A stretch of 45,741 bases of DNA from Thioalkalivibrio thiocyanoxidans ARh2 (GTDB lineage Bacteria; Pseudomonadota; Gammaproteobacteria; Ectothiorhodospirales; Ectothiorhodospiraceae). Positions 31,929 to 40,458 of the stretch are shown here, piece by piece; within the stretch, counting starts at the first letter, position 1; each line of letters starts with the position of its first letter. A program made the translations under genes and the position numbers. The stretch spans positions 1 through 45,741 of the forward strand of contig NZ_ARQK01000033.1 of NCBI RefSeq assembly GCF_000385215.1, given 5' to 3'. The notes under the pieces were generated by a model. The model did not search any database, had not been told where the DNA came from, and saw only the letters and a list, made by a program, of their open reading frames with translations.

Positions 31929-32810
31929 TCAGCCCTCGTCCTTCAAACGCAGGGCCCGGGCGTAGACACGGTTGCGCGGCAGCCCGGTGGCATCGGCCAG
32001 CACCCGCACAGCCCGCTTCAACGGGAGCTCACCCAGCAACGCCCCCAGCAACCGCTCATGTTCGTCGGCCAGCGGGGCATCCTCGGACTCCGGGTCGGCC
32101 GCCTGCGGGGCCGGCGCAAGGATCAGGACGAATTCACCACGCAGACGATTGGCATCGGCATCGAGCCAGGCCGGGAGTTCGGCAGCGGCTCCTCTGTAGT
32201 GTTCCTCGAACTGCTTGGTCAACTCGCGCCCGAGGAACACCACCCGCTCCGGCGCCAGCGCGGCCAGGTCGTCGGCCGCGGCGCGCACACGATGCGAGGA
32301 CTCGAACAGGATCGTGGTCACCGGCTGCACCAGCAGGGCCTCCAGGCGGCGACGGCGGGCCCCGCCGGCATGCGGAAGGAAACCCTCGAAACAGAAACGG
32401 TCGGATGGCAGACCGGCGACGGCCAGCGCGGCGAGCGGCGCACTGGCGCCGGGTATCGCGCGCACCGGCAGCCCCGCCTCGGTCGCCGCCCGTACCAGGC
32501 GATAGCCCGGGTCGGAGACCAGCGGTGTCCCGGCATCCGAGATCAGTGCCAGATCGTCGCCCGCCTCCAGCGCGGACAATAACGAAGGGATACGGTCGCG
32601 TTCGTTATGCTCATGGAGGCTCACCAGCGGGGTCTGCACCCCCAGATGCGACAGCAATCCTGCGCTGTGTCGCGTATCCTCCGCAGCGATACGCGATACT
32701 CGCGCCAGCACATCACGGGCACGGGGGCTCAGATCGGCCAGATTGCCGATCGGGGTCGCAACCACCCATAACGTGCCGCAATTCGTTGACACAACCTGAT
32801 GCGCTTTCAA
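31929..32810 (-). CDS. rsmI: 16S rRNA (cytidine-1402-2'-O) methyltransferase RsmI
   Basis: SAM-dependent enzyme of the tetrapyrrole-methylase fold, 293 aa. Motifs: LWVVATPIGNLADLSPRA at the N terminus, AEDTRHS, ISDAGTPLVSDPG and GFLPHAGGARRRRLEAL. The start is TTG at 32810, supported by GAGGAG ending 6 nt upstream. RsmI and RsmH (29870-30799) modify the same base of the decoding centre. The gene is divergent from lpoA with only 35 bp between start codons. Confidence 0.96.
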   Translation of the reverse strand: MKAHQVVSTNCGTLWVVATPIGNLADLSPRARDVLARVSRIAAEDTRHSAGLLSHLGVQTPLVSLHEHNERDRIPSLLSALEAGDDLALISDAGTPLVSDPGYRLVRAATEAGLPVRAIPGASAPLAALAVAGLPSDRFCFEGFLPHAGGARRRRLEALLVQPVTTILFESSHRVRAAADDLAALAPERVVFLGRELTKQFEEHYRGAAAELPAWLDADANRLRGEFVLILAPAPQAADPESEDAPLADEHERLLGALLGELPLKRAVRVLADATGLPRNRVYARALRLKDEG

Positions 32811-32814
32811 TACT
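32786..32814 (+). promoter_or_regulatory. lpoA promoter inside the 5' end of rsmI
   Basis: A perfect TTGACA (32786-32791) is followed after 17 bp by AATACT (32809-32814) on the plus strand. Transcription would start near 32821, about 25 nt before the lpoA GTG. The -10 element overlaps the rsmI TTG start codon on the other strand. Confidence 0.7.
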
Positions 32815-32845
32815 GACTCCTCAATACGCTGATCATCCCGCTATC

Positions 32846-34711
32846 GTGAACTTGCACCGTTATTTTGCCGCCGGAGGGCGCTACCGGGGCCGCCTCGCCC
32901 TGAGTCTGCTCGCCGGCGCGATCCTCGCCGGCTGCGCGACGCCGCGCCCCGACCCGACCCCCGCCCCGGAACCGGAGGAGGAACGACCCGAGGTCGTCGA
33001 CCTTCCGGCGCACGAGCGCGCGCCCGTCCTGATCAGCGAGGCCTGGGCCGATCCGCAGCCGGACAGCGTGCGCGCAGCGATCGACGCGGTGCTGGACCTG
33101 GACGATCCGGACGGCGACCTGATCGACCGCGCCGACGCGCTGTGGCGCGACCTGGATGCCGAAGACCGCGAGCCACTGGCGGACCGCGTACGCGGCGGCC
33201 GACTGGCGGCCGCACGCGGTGACTGGGACGCGGCGCGCGAACGGCTCGGGGCCGATGCCCCGGATGACGAGACACGAACCGCCGAGGTCTACCGCGACGG
33301 CCTGGCGCTGCACGCCCGGCTGTTGGAGCACGAACGGCAATGGTATCAGGGGCTGGACGCCCGCCTGCGCCTGGACAGCATGCTGGTGCTGGAACCGGAC
33401 GCACAAACCGCCAACCAGGAACGCATCTGGGGCCTGCTTGCGGCCCTGCGCCCGGCCCAGCGCGACCGTCTGGCCACCAACGAGCTTCCGGACGCAGAAC
33501 CCTGGGTACGCCTGTTCGCCGGTCTTCGCGGCGTGAATTCACAAGACGAAGCCCGGCACGTGGCGCGGCAGTGGCGAGAGCGCTACCCGTCGCACCCGGC
33601 CAACAGCCTGCTCCCGGAGCTGGTCGCGAGCCACCCGCTCCAGGCCGAGATGCCGGACACCATCCTGGTACTGCTGCCCCTGTCAGGGGATCTGGCCCAG
33701 TTGGGCAATGCAATACTGGACGGGATCACTCGGGCCTATTACGCAGAAACCGGGGGCCAGGGCCGACTGGTGATAAGGGATACGCGCGGAGACGCCGAGA
33801 CGGCGGCCGAGCTCTATCGCCGGGGCGTCGAGGACGGGGTGGACCGTATCATCGGCCCACTGGACCGTGAGGCCGTGCGCGCGGTGGTCGGGAGCGACGA
33901 CACACGGCCGACGCTGCTGCTCAATCGGACCCGCCTGGACGGGAACGGCGCCTTCGGCACCCTCGCGCTGAACCCCGAGGAAGACGCATACGCCGTAGTG
34001 GACCGCGCGATACGTACCGGCTGGAGGAATCCACTGGTCATCCTTCCGGAGGGCGAGTTTGGTGACCGGGTGGCTCAGGCCTACCAGGATGCGCTCGCCG
34101 ACTACGGGCTGCGGCCACGCGACATCGTGCGACTGCGCCCGGATGCCGAAGACATCAATACCCAAGTCAGCGATGCACTGGGGATCGAGCAGAGCGAGGC
34201 GCGCATTCGCGAGGTCGCGCGCCGCACCGGCTTGAGCCTGGAAGGCGACCCCCAGGTTCGAGGCGATGCCGACCATCTGTTTGTGACCGGGACCTCTCGC
34301 CAGATGCGGCAGCTGGTGCCCTATCTGCATTTCCATGGCGCGCGACAGCTGCCGATTATGGCGACCCCCCACATCTACGCCGGGCAACCGAACGCCAATC
34401 GCGACCGCGACCTGAACGGCATCGTGTTCCCCGACGCCCCCTACCTGCTGACGACCATCGAGCCGCTGAACGGCGAGATGTCCGACGGCGGAGCGGAGGC
34501 GCTTCCGCGCTTTGTCGCGCTGGGCATGGATGCCCTGCGCCTGAGCCTGCATGATCGTGCAGTGCGCGAGGCGGCCCACCATCAACTCGTCGGGGGCGCC
34601 GGCACCTGGTCACTTAACCCGGTAAGTGGTGACTGGGTGCGCGACCCGGCCTGGGCGCGCTTCGAGCGCGGCGAGCCCCGCCAGCTGGGGACCACCAGCG
34701 AAGGCAACTGA
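32846..34711 (+). CDS. lpoA: Outer-membrane lipoprotein LpoA (LppC family), activator of PBP1A
   Basis: The 621-residue precursor starts with a basic stretch, a hydrophobic helix and the lipobox LAGC, so it is lipidated. An acidic, proline-rich linker follows, then a helical TPR-like N domain (about 60-270) and a C-terminal periplasmic-binding-protein-like domain starting around DTILVLLPLSGDLAQLGNAI. LpoA reaches across the periplasm to stimulate PBP1A. The GTG at 32846 gives the best signal peptide; the frame is open much further upstream across rsmI and rnpB, which is not coding on this strand. No strong ribosome-binding site precedes the GTG. Confidence 0.9.
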   Translation: MNLHRYFAAGGRYRGRLALSLLAGAILAGCATPRPDPTPAPEPEEERPEVVDLPAHERAPVLISEAWADPQPDSVRAAIDAVLDLDDPDGDLIDRADALWRDLDAEDREPLADRVRGGRLAAARGDWDAARERLGADAPDDETRTAEVYRDGLALHARLLEHERQWYQGLDARLRLDSMLVLEPDAQTANQERIWGLLAALRPAQRDRLATNELPDAEPWVRLFAGLRGVNSQDEARHVARQWRERYPSHPANSLLPELVASHPLQAEMPDTILVLLPLSGDLAQLGNAILDGITRAYYAETGGQGRLVIRDTRGDAETAAELYRRGVEDGVDRIIGPLDREAVRAVVGSDDTRPTLLLNRTRLDGNGAFGTLALNPEEDAYAVVDRAIRTGWRNPLVILPEGEFGDRVAQAYQDALADYGLRPRDIVRLRPDAEDINTQVSDALGIEQSEARIREVARRTGLSLEGDPQVRGDADHLFVTGTSRQMRQLVPYLHFHGARQLPIMATPHIYAGQPNANRDRDLNGIVFPDAPYLLTTIEPLNGEMSDGGAEALPRFVALGMDALRLSLHDRAVREAAHHQLVGGAGTWSLNPVSGDWVRDPAWARFERGEPRQLGTTSEGN

Positions 34712-34714
34712 CCG

Positions 34715-35071
34715 ATGTTCCGCCCGGGTGCCACCGGCCAGGCTGCCGAGGAGCGGGCGGCGCAGTACCTTGCAGGGCAAGGACTCGAACTCGTGGCGCG
34801 CAACGTGCGCCGCCCCTGGGGAGAGCTCGACCTGATCGCCCGCGAGGGCGAAACGCTGGTACTGGTGGAGGTACGCAAGCGCAGCCACCGCGGCTTTGGC
34901 GGCGGTGCCGAGAGCATCGACAGGGGCAAACGCAGGCGCCTGCTGCGCGCCGCGGAGGGGTATCTGCAGGAGACCCGCTGGCAAGGGCCCGTTCGCTTTG
35001 ACGTGGTACTCCTCGACGGCGATGACGCGATCGAATGGCTGCCCGACGCCATTCAGGGGGATCCGGCATGA
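34715..35071 (+). CDS. yraN: UPF0102 family protein YraN (predicted nuclease fold)
   Basis: A small cytoplasmic protein of 118 aa with the motif GELDLIAREGETLVLVEVRKRS, in which Glu-Asp-(Glu-x-Lys-type) residues match an endonuclease-like fold. Its function is not settled. It follows lpoA by 3 bp and overlaps the next gene by 4 bp (ATGA), the usual lpoA-yraN pairing. Confidence 0.92.
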   Translation: MFRPGATGQAAEERAAQYLAGQGLELVARNVRRPWGELDLIAREGETLVLVEVRKRSHRGFGGGAESIDRGKRRRLLRAAEGYLQETRWQGPVRFDVVLLDGDDAIEWLPDAIQGDPA

Positions 35072-36462
35072 CGCCTCTGGCGCGCGAGATCGAGCAACTG
35101 CTGCCCGCCGAGGACCGCCTGCTGGACCCGGCCGACTGCTGGTCCTACGGCGCCGACAACTCCAAGCTGCACGCCCCTCCGGAGGCAGTGGCCTTCGCCC
35201 GTGATGCGGAGACCGTCGCCGAACTGGTGCGGCTTTGTCGGCGCCTCGGCGCAGCCCTGACCTGTCGTGGGCGCGGCACCGGGACCACCGGCGCGGCGGT
35301 CCCCGATCACGGCGGACTGGTCCTGTCGTTCGAGCGCATGAACCGCATCCTGGAGGTCGACCCGGCAAACCGCTGGCTGATCGCGGAGCCCGGCGTGACC
35401 AACGGCGAGGTGCAGGCGGCGGCGGATGCCCACGGGTTTTTCTGGCCCCCCGACCCCACGAGCAGCGCCTACTGCACACTCGGGGGCAATCTCGCTTACA
35501 ACTCGGCCGGGCCCCACGCCGTGAAGTACGGAACGCCGCGCGACAACACCCTCGGGCTGGCAGGGGTCGCCGGCACCGGCGAGCCATTCCGCACCGGCGT
35601 GCACACCACGAAGGGGGTTGTAGGATATGACCTGACCCGGCTGCTGATCGGCTCCGAGGGGACGCTGGCCGTAATCACCGAGGCCACGCTGCGCCTCACA
35701 CCGCAACCCGAGGCGACGCGCCTGATCCAGGCGGTGTATCGGACCGTGGGCGACGCGGCTGCGGCAGTCTCCCGGCTGATGGGCCGCGCCGAGATCCCGT
35801 CGGCCCTGGAGTTCATGGACCACTCGGCGATCGCCATGATCCGCGACTATGCGCCGGACTGCCCGCTGCCGCGCGACGCCGGGGCCATTCTGATGATCGA
35901 GACCGATGGCACCGAGGCCGGGATCGACGCCACGACGCGCGGCGTCCGCGCCGCCGCGGGTGGCGAGGGCTGCCTGCAGACCAGCAGTGCCGACACCCCG
36001 GAAGAGGCCCAGGCCCTGTGGGCCGTGCGCAAGGCCCTCTCGCCGGCCCTGCGCACCGTCGCGCCGAAGAAGATCAACGAGGATGTGGTCGTGCCCGTCT
36101 CCCGCATACCCGACCTGATCGCCGGCCTCGACCGGCTCGCGCAGACGCACGCGATCAAGATCGTGAACTTTGGTCATGCCGGCAACGGCAACATCCACGT
36201 AAATCTGCTGGTGAACCCGGACGATCCGCAGGAGCTCGCCGCCGCCGAACGCTGCCTGGACGAGGTGTTCACGCTGGTACTGGGGCTGGGGGGCACGCTG
36301 TCCGGCGAACACGGCATCGGACTGGTAAAACGCGCCTTTGTGGGCCGGGAGATCGATCCCGTGGCGCTGAACCTGATGGCCGGGATCAAGCAGAGCTTCG
36401 ATCCCGACAACATCCTGAACCCCGGCAAGGCGCCAGGGCCGGACATCACCGGGACTACTTGA
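35068..36462 (+). CDS. FAD-linked 2-hydroxyacid dehydrogenase (GlcD / D-lactate dehydrogenase type)
   Basis: A flavoprotein of 464 aa. The PCMH-type FAD domain (about 35-215) shows RGRGTGTTGAAVP, PDPTSSAYCTLGGNLAYNS and LIGSEGTLAVITEATLRL. The C-terminal FAD-oxidase domain has the metal-binding HAGNGNIHVN and LSGEHGIGLVKR, and ends FDPDNILNPGK. Substrate candidates are glycolate, D-lactate or D-2-hydroxyglutarate; sequence alone does not decide. No partner iron-sulfur subunit (GlcF) is adjacent. Its start overlaps yraN and its end overlaps the convergent sspB by 8 bp. Confidence 0.9.
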   Translation: MTPLAREIEQLLPAEDRLLDPADCWSYGADNSKLHAPPEAVAFARDAETVAELVRLCRRLGAALTCRGRGTGTTGAAVPDHGGLVLSFERMNRILEVDPANRWLIAEPGVTNGEVQAAADAHGFFWPPDPTSSAYCTLGGNLAYNSAGPHAVKYGTPRDNTLGLAGVAGTGEPFRTGVHTTKGVVGYDLTRLLIGSEGTLAVITEATLRLTPQPEATRLIQAVYRTVGDAAAAVSRLMGRAEIPSALEFMDHSAIAMIRDYAPDCPLPRDAGAILMIETDGTEAGIDATTRGVRAAAGGEGCLQTSSADTPEEAQALWAVRKALSPALRTVAPKKINEDVVVPVSRIPDLIAGLDRLAQTHAIKIVNFGHAGNGNIHVNLLVNPDDPQELAAAERCLDEVFTLVLGLGGTLSGEHGIGLVKRAFVGREIDPVALNLMAGIKQSFDPDNILNPGKAPGPDITGTT

Positions 36463-36889
36463 CGACCTTGAGGGCGGGGCCCTTGCGCTTGGCAGCCGGC
36501 TTGTCCCCGTCCTGTCCCGAACCCGTGGGGCCCGAGTCGTCCGGTCCATCGCCACCCGGGCCATCTTCCGGCCCCGGTCCCGGCTCGCTGCCGAACATCA
36601 TCCCCTGTCCGTTCTCGCGCGCATAGACGGCGAGCACGGCCTGTGTGGGTACGTAGACATCCATTGGATTGCCGGCAAAGCGAGCAGAGAAGGCCACGGC
36701 CTCGTCCCCGATATTCAGGGCCTGCACGGCGGACGGGCCGATGTTGAGGGTGATCTTGCCCTGCTCGACAAAGGCATCGGGTACCAGCGTACCCTCCACC
36801 GTGGCGTCGACCAGGATGTGCGGCGTAAAGCCGTTATCCGTGATCCACTCCCACAGGGCCCGGAGCAGATAGGGACGCGAAGAGGTCAC
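36455..36889 (-). CDS. sspB: ClpXP adaptor SspB
   Basis: Delivers ssrA-tagged peptides to ClpXP. The 144-residue protein has the conserved N domain (about 1-100, with TPHILVDA and the CLASSIC-type ARFAG segment), a Gly/Pro/Asp-rich flexible linker, and the C-terminal ClpX-binding tail RKGPALKVVK. The start is GTG at 36889, overlapping the sspA stop as GTGA. Confidence 0.94.
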   Translation of the reverse strand: MTSSRPYLLRALWEWITDNGFTPHILVDATVEGTLVPDAFVEQGKITLNIGPSAVQALNIGDEAVAFSARFAGNPMDVYVPTQAVLAVYARENGQGMMFGSEPGPGPEDGPGGDGPDDSGPTGSGQDGDKPAAKRKGPALKVVK

Positions 36890-37512
36890 AGCCTCAGCTC
36901 GCGCTCGGCCTCGGTGAGACTAATCTGGAAGGAATCCCGCTTGCAGACCCGATCAGCGTATTCCTGGATCGCGGTCGGGAGCGAATCGAGGTCGATCCCC
37001 AGGGCCGGCAGGCGCCACATCACCGGGGCAATCGCGCAGTCGACGATGCTGAACTCGTCACTCAGGAAGTACGGTTTCAGCTCAAAAATCTCCGCCGAGT
37101 TCAGCAGACTCTCGCGCAGAATCTTGCGCGCCTTTGTGAGCCCCCCGCCCGCGGCCTTGTTGACCGCGTCCAGCCCTTCGTACCAGTCGCGCTCGACGCG
37201 ATAAAGCGCCAGACGCGCGGCGGCACGCGAGACGGGATCCACCGGCATCAGCGGCGGATGAGGAAATCGCTCGTCCAGGTACTCGGTGATGACATGCGTC
37301 CCGTACAGCGCCAGGTCCCGATCGACCAGCGTCGGCACCTCGTTGTAGGGATTGAGATCGGAGAGATCCTCGGGGAGTTCGTCCGGCCCGAGGTTGACGA
37401 CATCCACCGCGATGTCCTTCTCGGCGAGGATGATGCGCACGCGATGACAGCGCACACAATCGTGAGCGGAAAACAGGGTCATAACGGAACGACGATTGGC
37501 GACCAGCGCCAT
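36886..37512 (-). CDS. sspA: Stringent starvation protein A (GST-fold RNA polymerase-associated protein)
   Basis: This protein of 208 aa has an N-terminal thioredoxin-like GST domain and a helical C-terminal domain. Conserved segments: RSVMTLFS, HRVRIILAEKD, YLDERFPHPPLMPVDPVSRA and KPYFLSDEFSIVDC. In E. coli SspA binds RNA polymerase and acts under starvation and acid stress. I chose the ATG at 37512 after GGGAGAAAG and by alignment; a longer frame starts at 37542. Unlike the E. coli protein it carries a CxxC (Cys19, Cys22) at the glutaredoxin active-site position. Confidence 0.95.
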   Translation of the reverse strand: MALVANRRSVMTLFSAHDCVRCHRVRIILAEKDIAVDVVNLGPDELPEDLSDLNPYNEVPTLVDRDLALYGTHVITEYLDERFPHPPLMPVDPVSRAAARLALYRVERDWYEGLDAVNKAAGGGLTKARKILRESLLNSAEIFELKPYFLSDEFSIVDCAIAPVMWRLPALGIDLDSLPTAIQEYADRVCKRDSFQISLTEAERELRL

Positions 37513-37561
37513 GGCTTTCTCCCTACCCCGGTCCAACGGCACGCCGCGCCGGGCAGACGGT

Positions 37562-37601
37562 CAATAACACCGGCAGGCGCTCTTCCATAAGCGCCCGCCG
37601 G
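37562..37601 (-). terminator. Probable terminator after petC
   Basis: On the minus strand CCGGCGGGCGCT and AGCGCCTGCCGG pair over 12 bp (one G-U) around an 8-nt loop, followed by TGTTATT. It lies just after the petC stop and before sspA, so it probably ends or attenuates the petABC transcript. Confidence 0.6.
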
Positions 37602-37617
37602 CGACGGTTCAGGCCGC

Positions 37618-38361
37618 CTAGTGTACGTCTTTCCAGTACTCCTTTTTCAAGAAGTAGGCCAGCACGGTAAACACGGCCAGGAAGATCAGAACGTACAGGC
37701 CAATGCGCTGACGGTCGAGCTGCATCGGCTCGCCCATGTACGAAAGGTAGGTGACCAGGTCACGCACCGCACGATCGTACTCGCTCTGGCTCATCGAACC
37801 GCTGCGCACGAGCTCCAGGCGCTCGTTGCCCTCGTCGTCCTCGACCAGCTCCTGCCAGCCCTGCAGTTCCCACAGCACGTGCGGCATGCCGACGTTGCTG
37901 AACTGGGTGTTGTTGGCACCCAGCGGACGATCCTCGTCGATGTAGAAGCTCTTGAGGAAGGTGTACACCCAGTCTTCGCCGTGGATACGGGTCGTCAGCG
38001 TCAGATCCGGCGGAGTCACGCCGAACGCCTCGTCGGCGTAGTCCTTGGTCATGGCGTTCTTCATCAGCGAACCCGGGTTGACCAGCTCGCCGTCCTCGTC
38101 GGTGACGAAGATGAAGTTCTGCTCTACCTGCTCCTCGGTCAGCCCGATGTCGCGACCCACACGGTTGTAGCGCATGTACTCGGTCGAATGGCAGGCCATG
38201 CAGTAGTTCATGTACAGCCGGGCGCCCCGCTGCAGCGACGCCTGGTTGCTCACGTCCACGTTGGCCTTTTGCAGGTCACCGGAACCGCCGGCGGCCAGGG
38301 CCGCCGGGGTTGCGAGCAGGGCCACGAGGGCCACGAATGTCGTTGCGATAAACGTTTTCAT
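37618..38361 (-). CDS. petC: Cytochrome c1 of the bc1 complex
   Basis: Carries electrons from the Rieske protein to soluble cytochrome c. The 247-residue precursor has a Sec signal peptide cut after about ALAA (residue 24), the haem-binding CMACH at 54-58 and a C-terminal membrane anchor (about 222-240) ending in a basic cytoplasmic tail. The ATG shares one base with the petB stop (TAATG). Confidence 0.97.
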   Translation of the reverse strand: MKTFIATTFVALVALLATPAALAAGGSGDLQKANVDVSNQASLQRGARLYMNYCMACHSTEYMRYNRVGRDIGLTEEQVEQNFIFVTDEDGELVNPGSLMKNAMTKDYADEAFGVTPPDLTLTTRIHGEDWVYTFLKSFYIDEDRPLGANNTQFSNVGMPHVLWELQGWQELVEDDEGNERLELVRSGSMSQSEYDRAVRDLVTYLSYMGEPMQLDRQRIGLYVLIFLAVFTVLAYFLKKEYWKDVH

Positions 38362-39770
38362 TACGAAGTCACCCTTTCCGGAACGGCGCGGTCACGACCC
38401 AGACCCCGGGCAAAGACCGGGACCACCATGCAGACGAACAGATGCGCGGTCGGGATCAGCCAGGACCACAGGATCATGCTCGCGTCACTCGGGTCGAAGC
38501 GCGAGATGTCGTACATGGTGTAGATACCCACGACCACGGCAAACGCGACCAGACTGAATACCGCGGACCGCTCCTTGCTGAGGAACCACAGCAGGAAGAA
38601 GAACGCGAAGTACACGATGGACCAGCGGAAGCTCATTTCGCTCACCATCGTGGTGGCCTGCTGCAGACCCAGCCAGCCGAGAACCACGAAGGCCACCACG
38701 AACGCCGCCAGGTTGAACTTGGCCGCGAACGAGCGATAGCGCATCGACAGAACCGGGTTGCGGTCCAGCCAGGGGATAAAGAACAGCATCATCACCGCGG
38801 CACCCATGGCCACCACGCCGAGGAACGGATCCGGCACGGAACGCAGCACCGAGTACATCGAGGTGAAGTACCAGACCGGCGGAATCAGCTCGGGCGTAAC
38901 CAGCGGATCGGCCGGGATCATGTTGTCGGGCTTCAGGAACAGACCGCCGCCCATCGGGAAGAAGAACATGATCACCGCGAAGACCATCAGGAAGACGCCG
39001 ACGCCGACGATGTCCTTCACGGTGTAGTACGGGTGGAACGGGATGCCGTCCTTCGGGATGCCGTTCTCGTCCTTGTTCTTCTTGATCTCGACGCCGTCCG
39101 GGTTGTTCGAGCCCACCTCGTGCAGCGCGATGATGTGCGCGGCCACCAGCAGGATCAGCACCAGCGGCAGGGCAATCACGTGCAGCGCGAAGAAGCGCGT
39201 CAGCGTGGCGTCGGACAGCAGGAAGTCACCGCGAATCCAGGTCACCAGGTCCGGCCCGATGTACGGGATGGTCTGGAACAGGTTCACGATCACCTGCGCG
39301 CCCCAGTAGGACATCTGGCCCCACGGCAGCAGGTAGCCGGCGAAGGCTTCGGCCATCAGCACCAGATAGATCAGCACACCGAAGATCCAGATCAGCTCGC
39401 GCGGCTTCTTGTAGGAGCCGTACAGCAGCGCCCGGAACATGTGCAGATAGACGACCACGAAGAACATCGAGGCGCCGGTGGAGTGCATGTAGCGAATCAG
39501 CCAGCCCCACTCCACGTCACGCATGATGTACTCGACCGACGCGAACGCGAGTTCCGCATCGGGCTTGTAGAACATGGTCAGGAAGATGCCGGAGACGATC
39601 TGGATGACCAGCACCAGCAGCGCCAGAGAGCCGAAGAAATACCAGAAGTTGAAGTTCTTCGGCGTGTAATACTGAGCCAGATGCTCATTCCACATCTGGG
39701 ACAGGGGGAAGCGGGCATCGATCCAGCCCAGCAGACCACCCTGCCATTTTTCCGCGGGATTACCGGCCAT
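38361..39770 (-). CDS. petB: Cytochrome b of the bc1 complex
   Basis: Quinol-oxidising membrane subunit. Two histidine pairs for the b haems are seen in YMHSTGASMFFVVVYLHMF and HVIALPLVLILLVAAHIIAL. The Qo motif reads PVWY in place of PEWY, as in other beta/gammaproteobacteria. At 469 aa it is longer than typical bacterial forms: I count ten hydrophobic helices, two more than the canonical eight, before the common C-terminal VPERVT ending. It begins TGATG with petA and is coupled to petC. Confidence 0.96.
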   Translation of the reverse strand: MAGNPAEKWQGGLLGWIDARFPLSQMWNEHLAQYYTPKNFNFWYFFGSLALLVLVIQIVSGIFLTMFYKPDAELAFASVEYIMRDVEWGWLIRYMHSTGASMFFVVVYLHMFRALLYGSYKKPRELIWIFGVLIYLVLMAEAFAGYLLPWGQMSYWGAQVIVNLFQTIPYIGPDLVTWIRGDFLLSDATLTRFFALHVIALPLVLILLVAAHIIALHEVGSNNPDGVEIKKNKDENGIPKDGIPFHPYYTVKDIVGVGVFLMVFAVIMFFFPMGGGLFLKPDNMIPADPLVTPELIPPVWYFTSMYSVLRSVPDPFLGVVAMGAAVMMLFFIPWLDRNPVLSMRYRSFAAKFNLAAFVVAFVVLGWLGLQQATTMVSEMSFRWSIVYFAFFFLLWFLSKERSAVFSLVAFAVVVGIYTMYDISRFDPSDASMILWSWLIPTAHLFVCMVVPVFARGLGRDRAVPERVTS

Positions 39771-40372
39771 CAGACAGTCCCTCCGTCTTCATCTTCACCC
39801 ACGAGCAGCAGGTCATCCGTGATGTAGTGGTGCGGCGGAATCTCGAGGTTGTCGACCGCCGGCATGTTGCGGTAGACGCGACCGGCCATATCGAAGCGCG
39901 AACCGTGGCAGCCGCACAGCCAGCCGCCCTGCCAGTCGGAGCCCATGTCGGGATCGCCGATTTCCGGGCGGAAGGACGGGGAGCAGCCGAGGTGGGTGCA
40001 GATGCCGATCACCACCAGGACTTCCGGCTTGATCGAGCGGTGCTCGTTCTGCGCGTATTCCGGCTGCTGGGCCTCGTTCTCGGAGTCCGGGTCGCGCAGG
40101 CGATCGGTCACCTTGGACAAACCTTCCAGCATCTCGTCGGTACGCCGCACGATCCAGACCGGCTGGCCGCGCCACTCGATGCTGACGCGCTGACCGGGCT
40201 CGACCTCGCTCACATCGAACTCGACCGGAGCCCCTGCCGCCTGAGCGCGTGCGCTGGGCTGCAAGGACGCCAGGAACGGAGTCGCGACCGCTGCGACACC
40301 GGCACCGCCCACGACTGTCGTCGCGGCGACGAGGAACCGGCGACGGCCTCGATTTACGCCTTGGTTTGCCAT
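39770..40372 (-). CDS. petA: Rieske iron-sulfur protein of the bc1 complex
   Basis: The 200-residue protein has a twin-arginine type N terminus (RGRRRFLVAATT) and a membrane anchor at about 12-40. The 2Fe-2S cluster ligands are in CTHLGC and CGCHGS. I chose the ATG at 40372, preceded by GGAGAG 6 nt upstream; another ATG 18 bases earlier would remove this site from the leader. First gene of the petABC operon. Confidence 0.96.
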   Translation of the reverse strand: MANQGVNRGRRRFLVAATTVVGGAGVAAVATPFLASLQPSARAQAAGAPVEFDVSEVEPGQRVSIEWRGQPVWIVRRTDEMLEGLSKVTDRLRDPDSENEAQQPEYAQNEHRSIKPEVLVVIGICTHLGCSPSFRPEIGDPDMGSDWQGGWLCGCHGSRFDMAGRVYRNMPAVDNLEIPPHHYITDDLLLVGEDEDGGTV

Positions 40373-40458
40373 GTTTGTCTCTCCAAACAACGTGTTGAAA
40401 TCGTGTCCCGGCAGCCACTCGGTACATGAACGAGGGCGCGGAAGGACCCGCCGGCCAC

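Noticed and set aside
31536-32582. Plus-strand open frames across rnpB and rsmI, including one continuous with lpoA.
   Set aside because: The sequence is RNase P RNA and rsmI on the minus strand; the true lpoA start is set by its lipoprotein signal at 32846.
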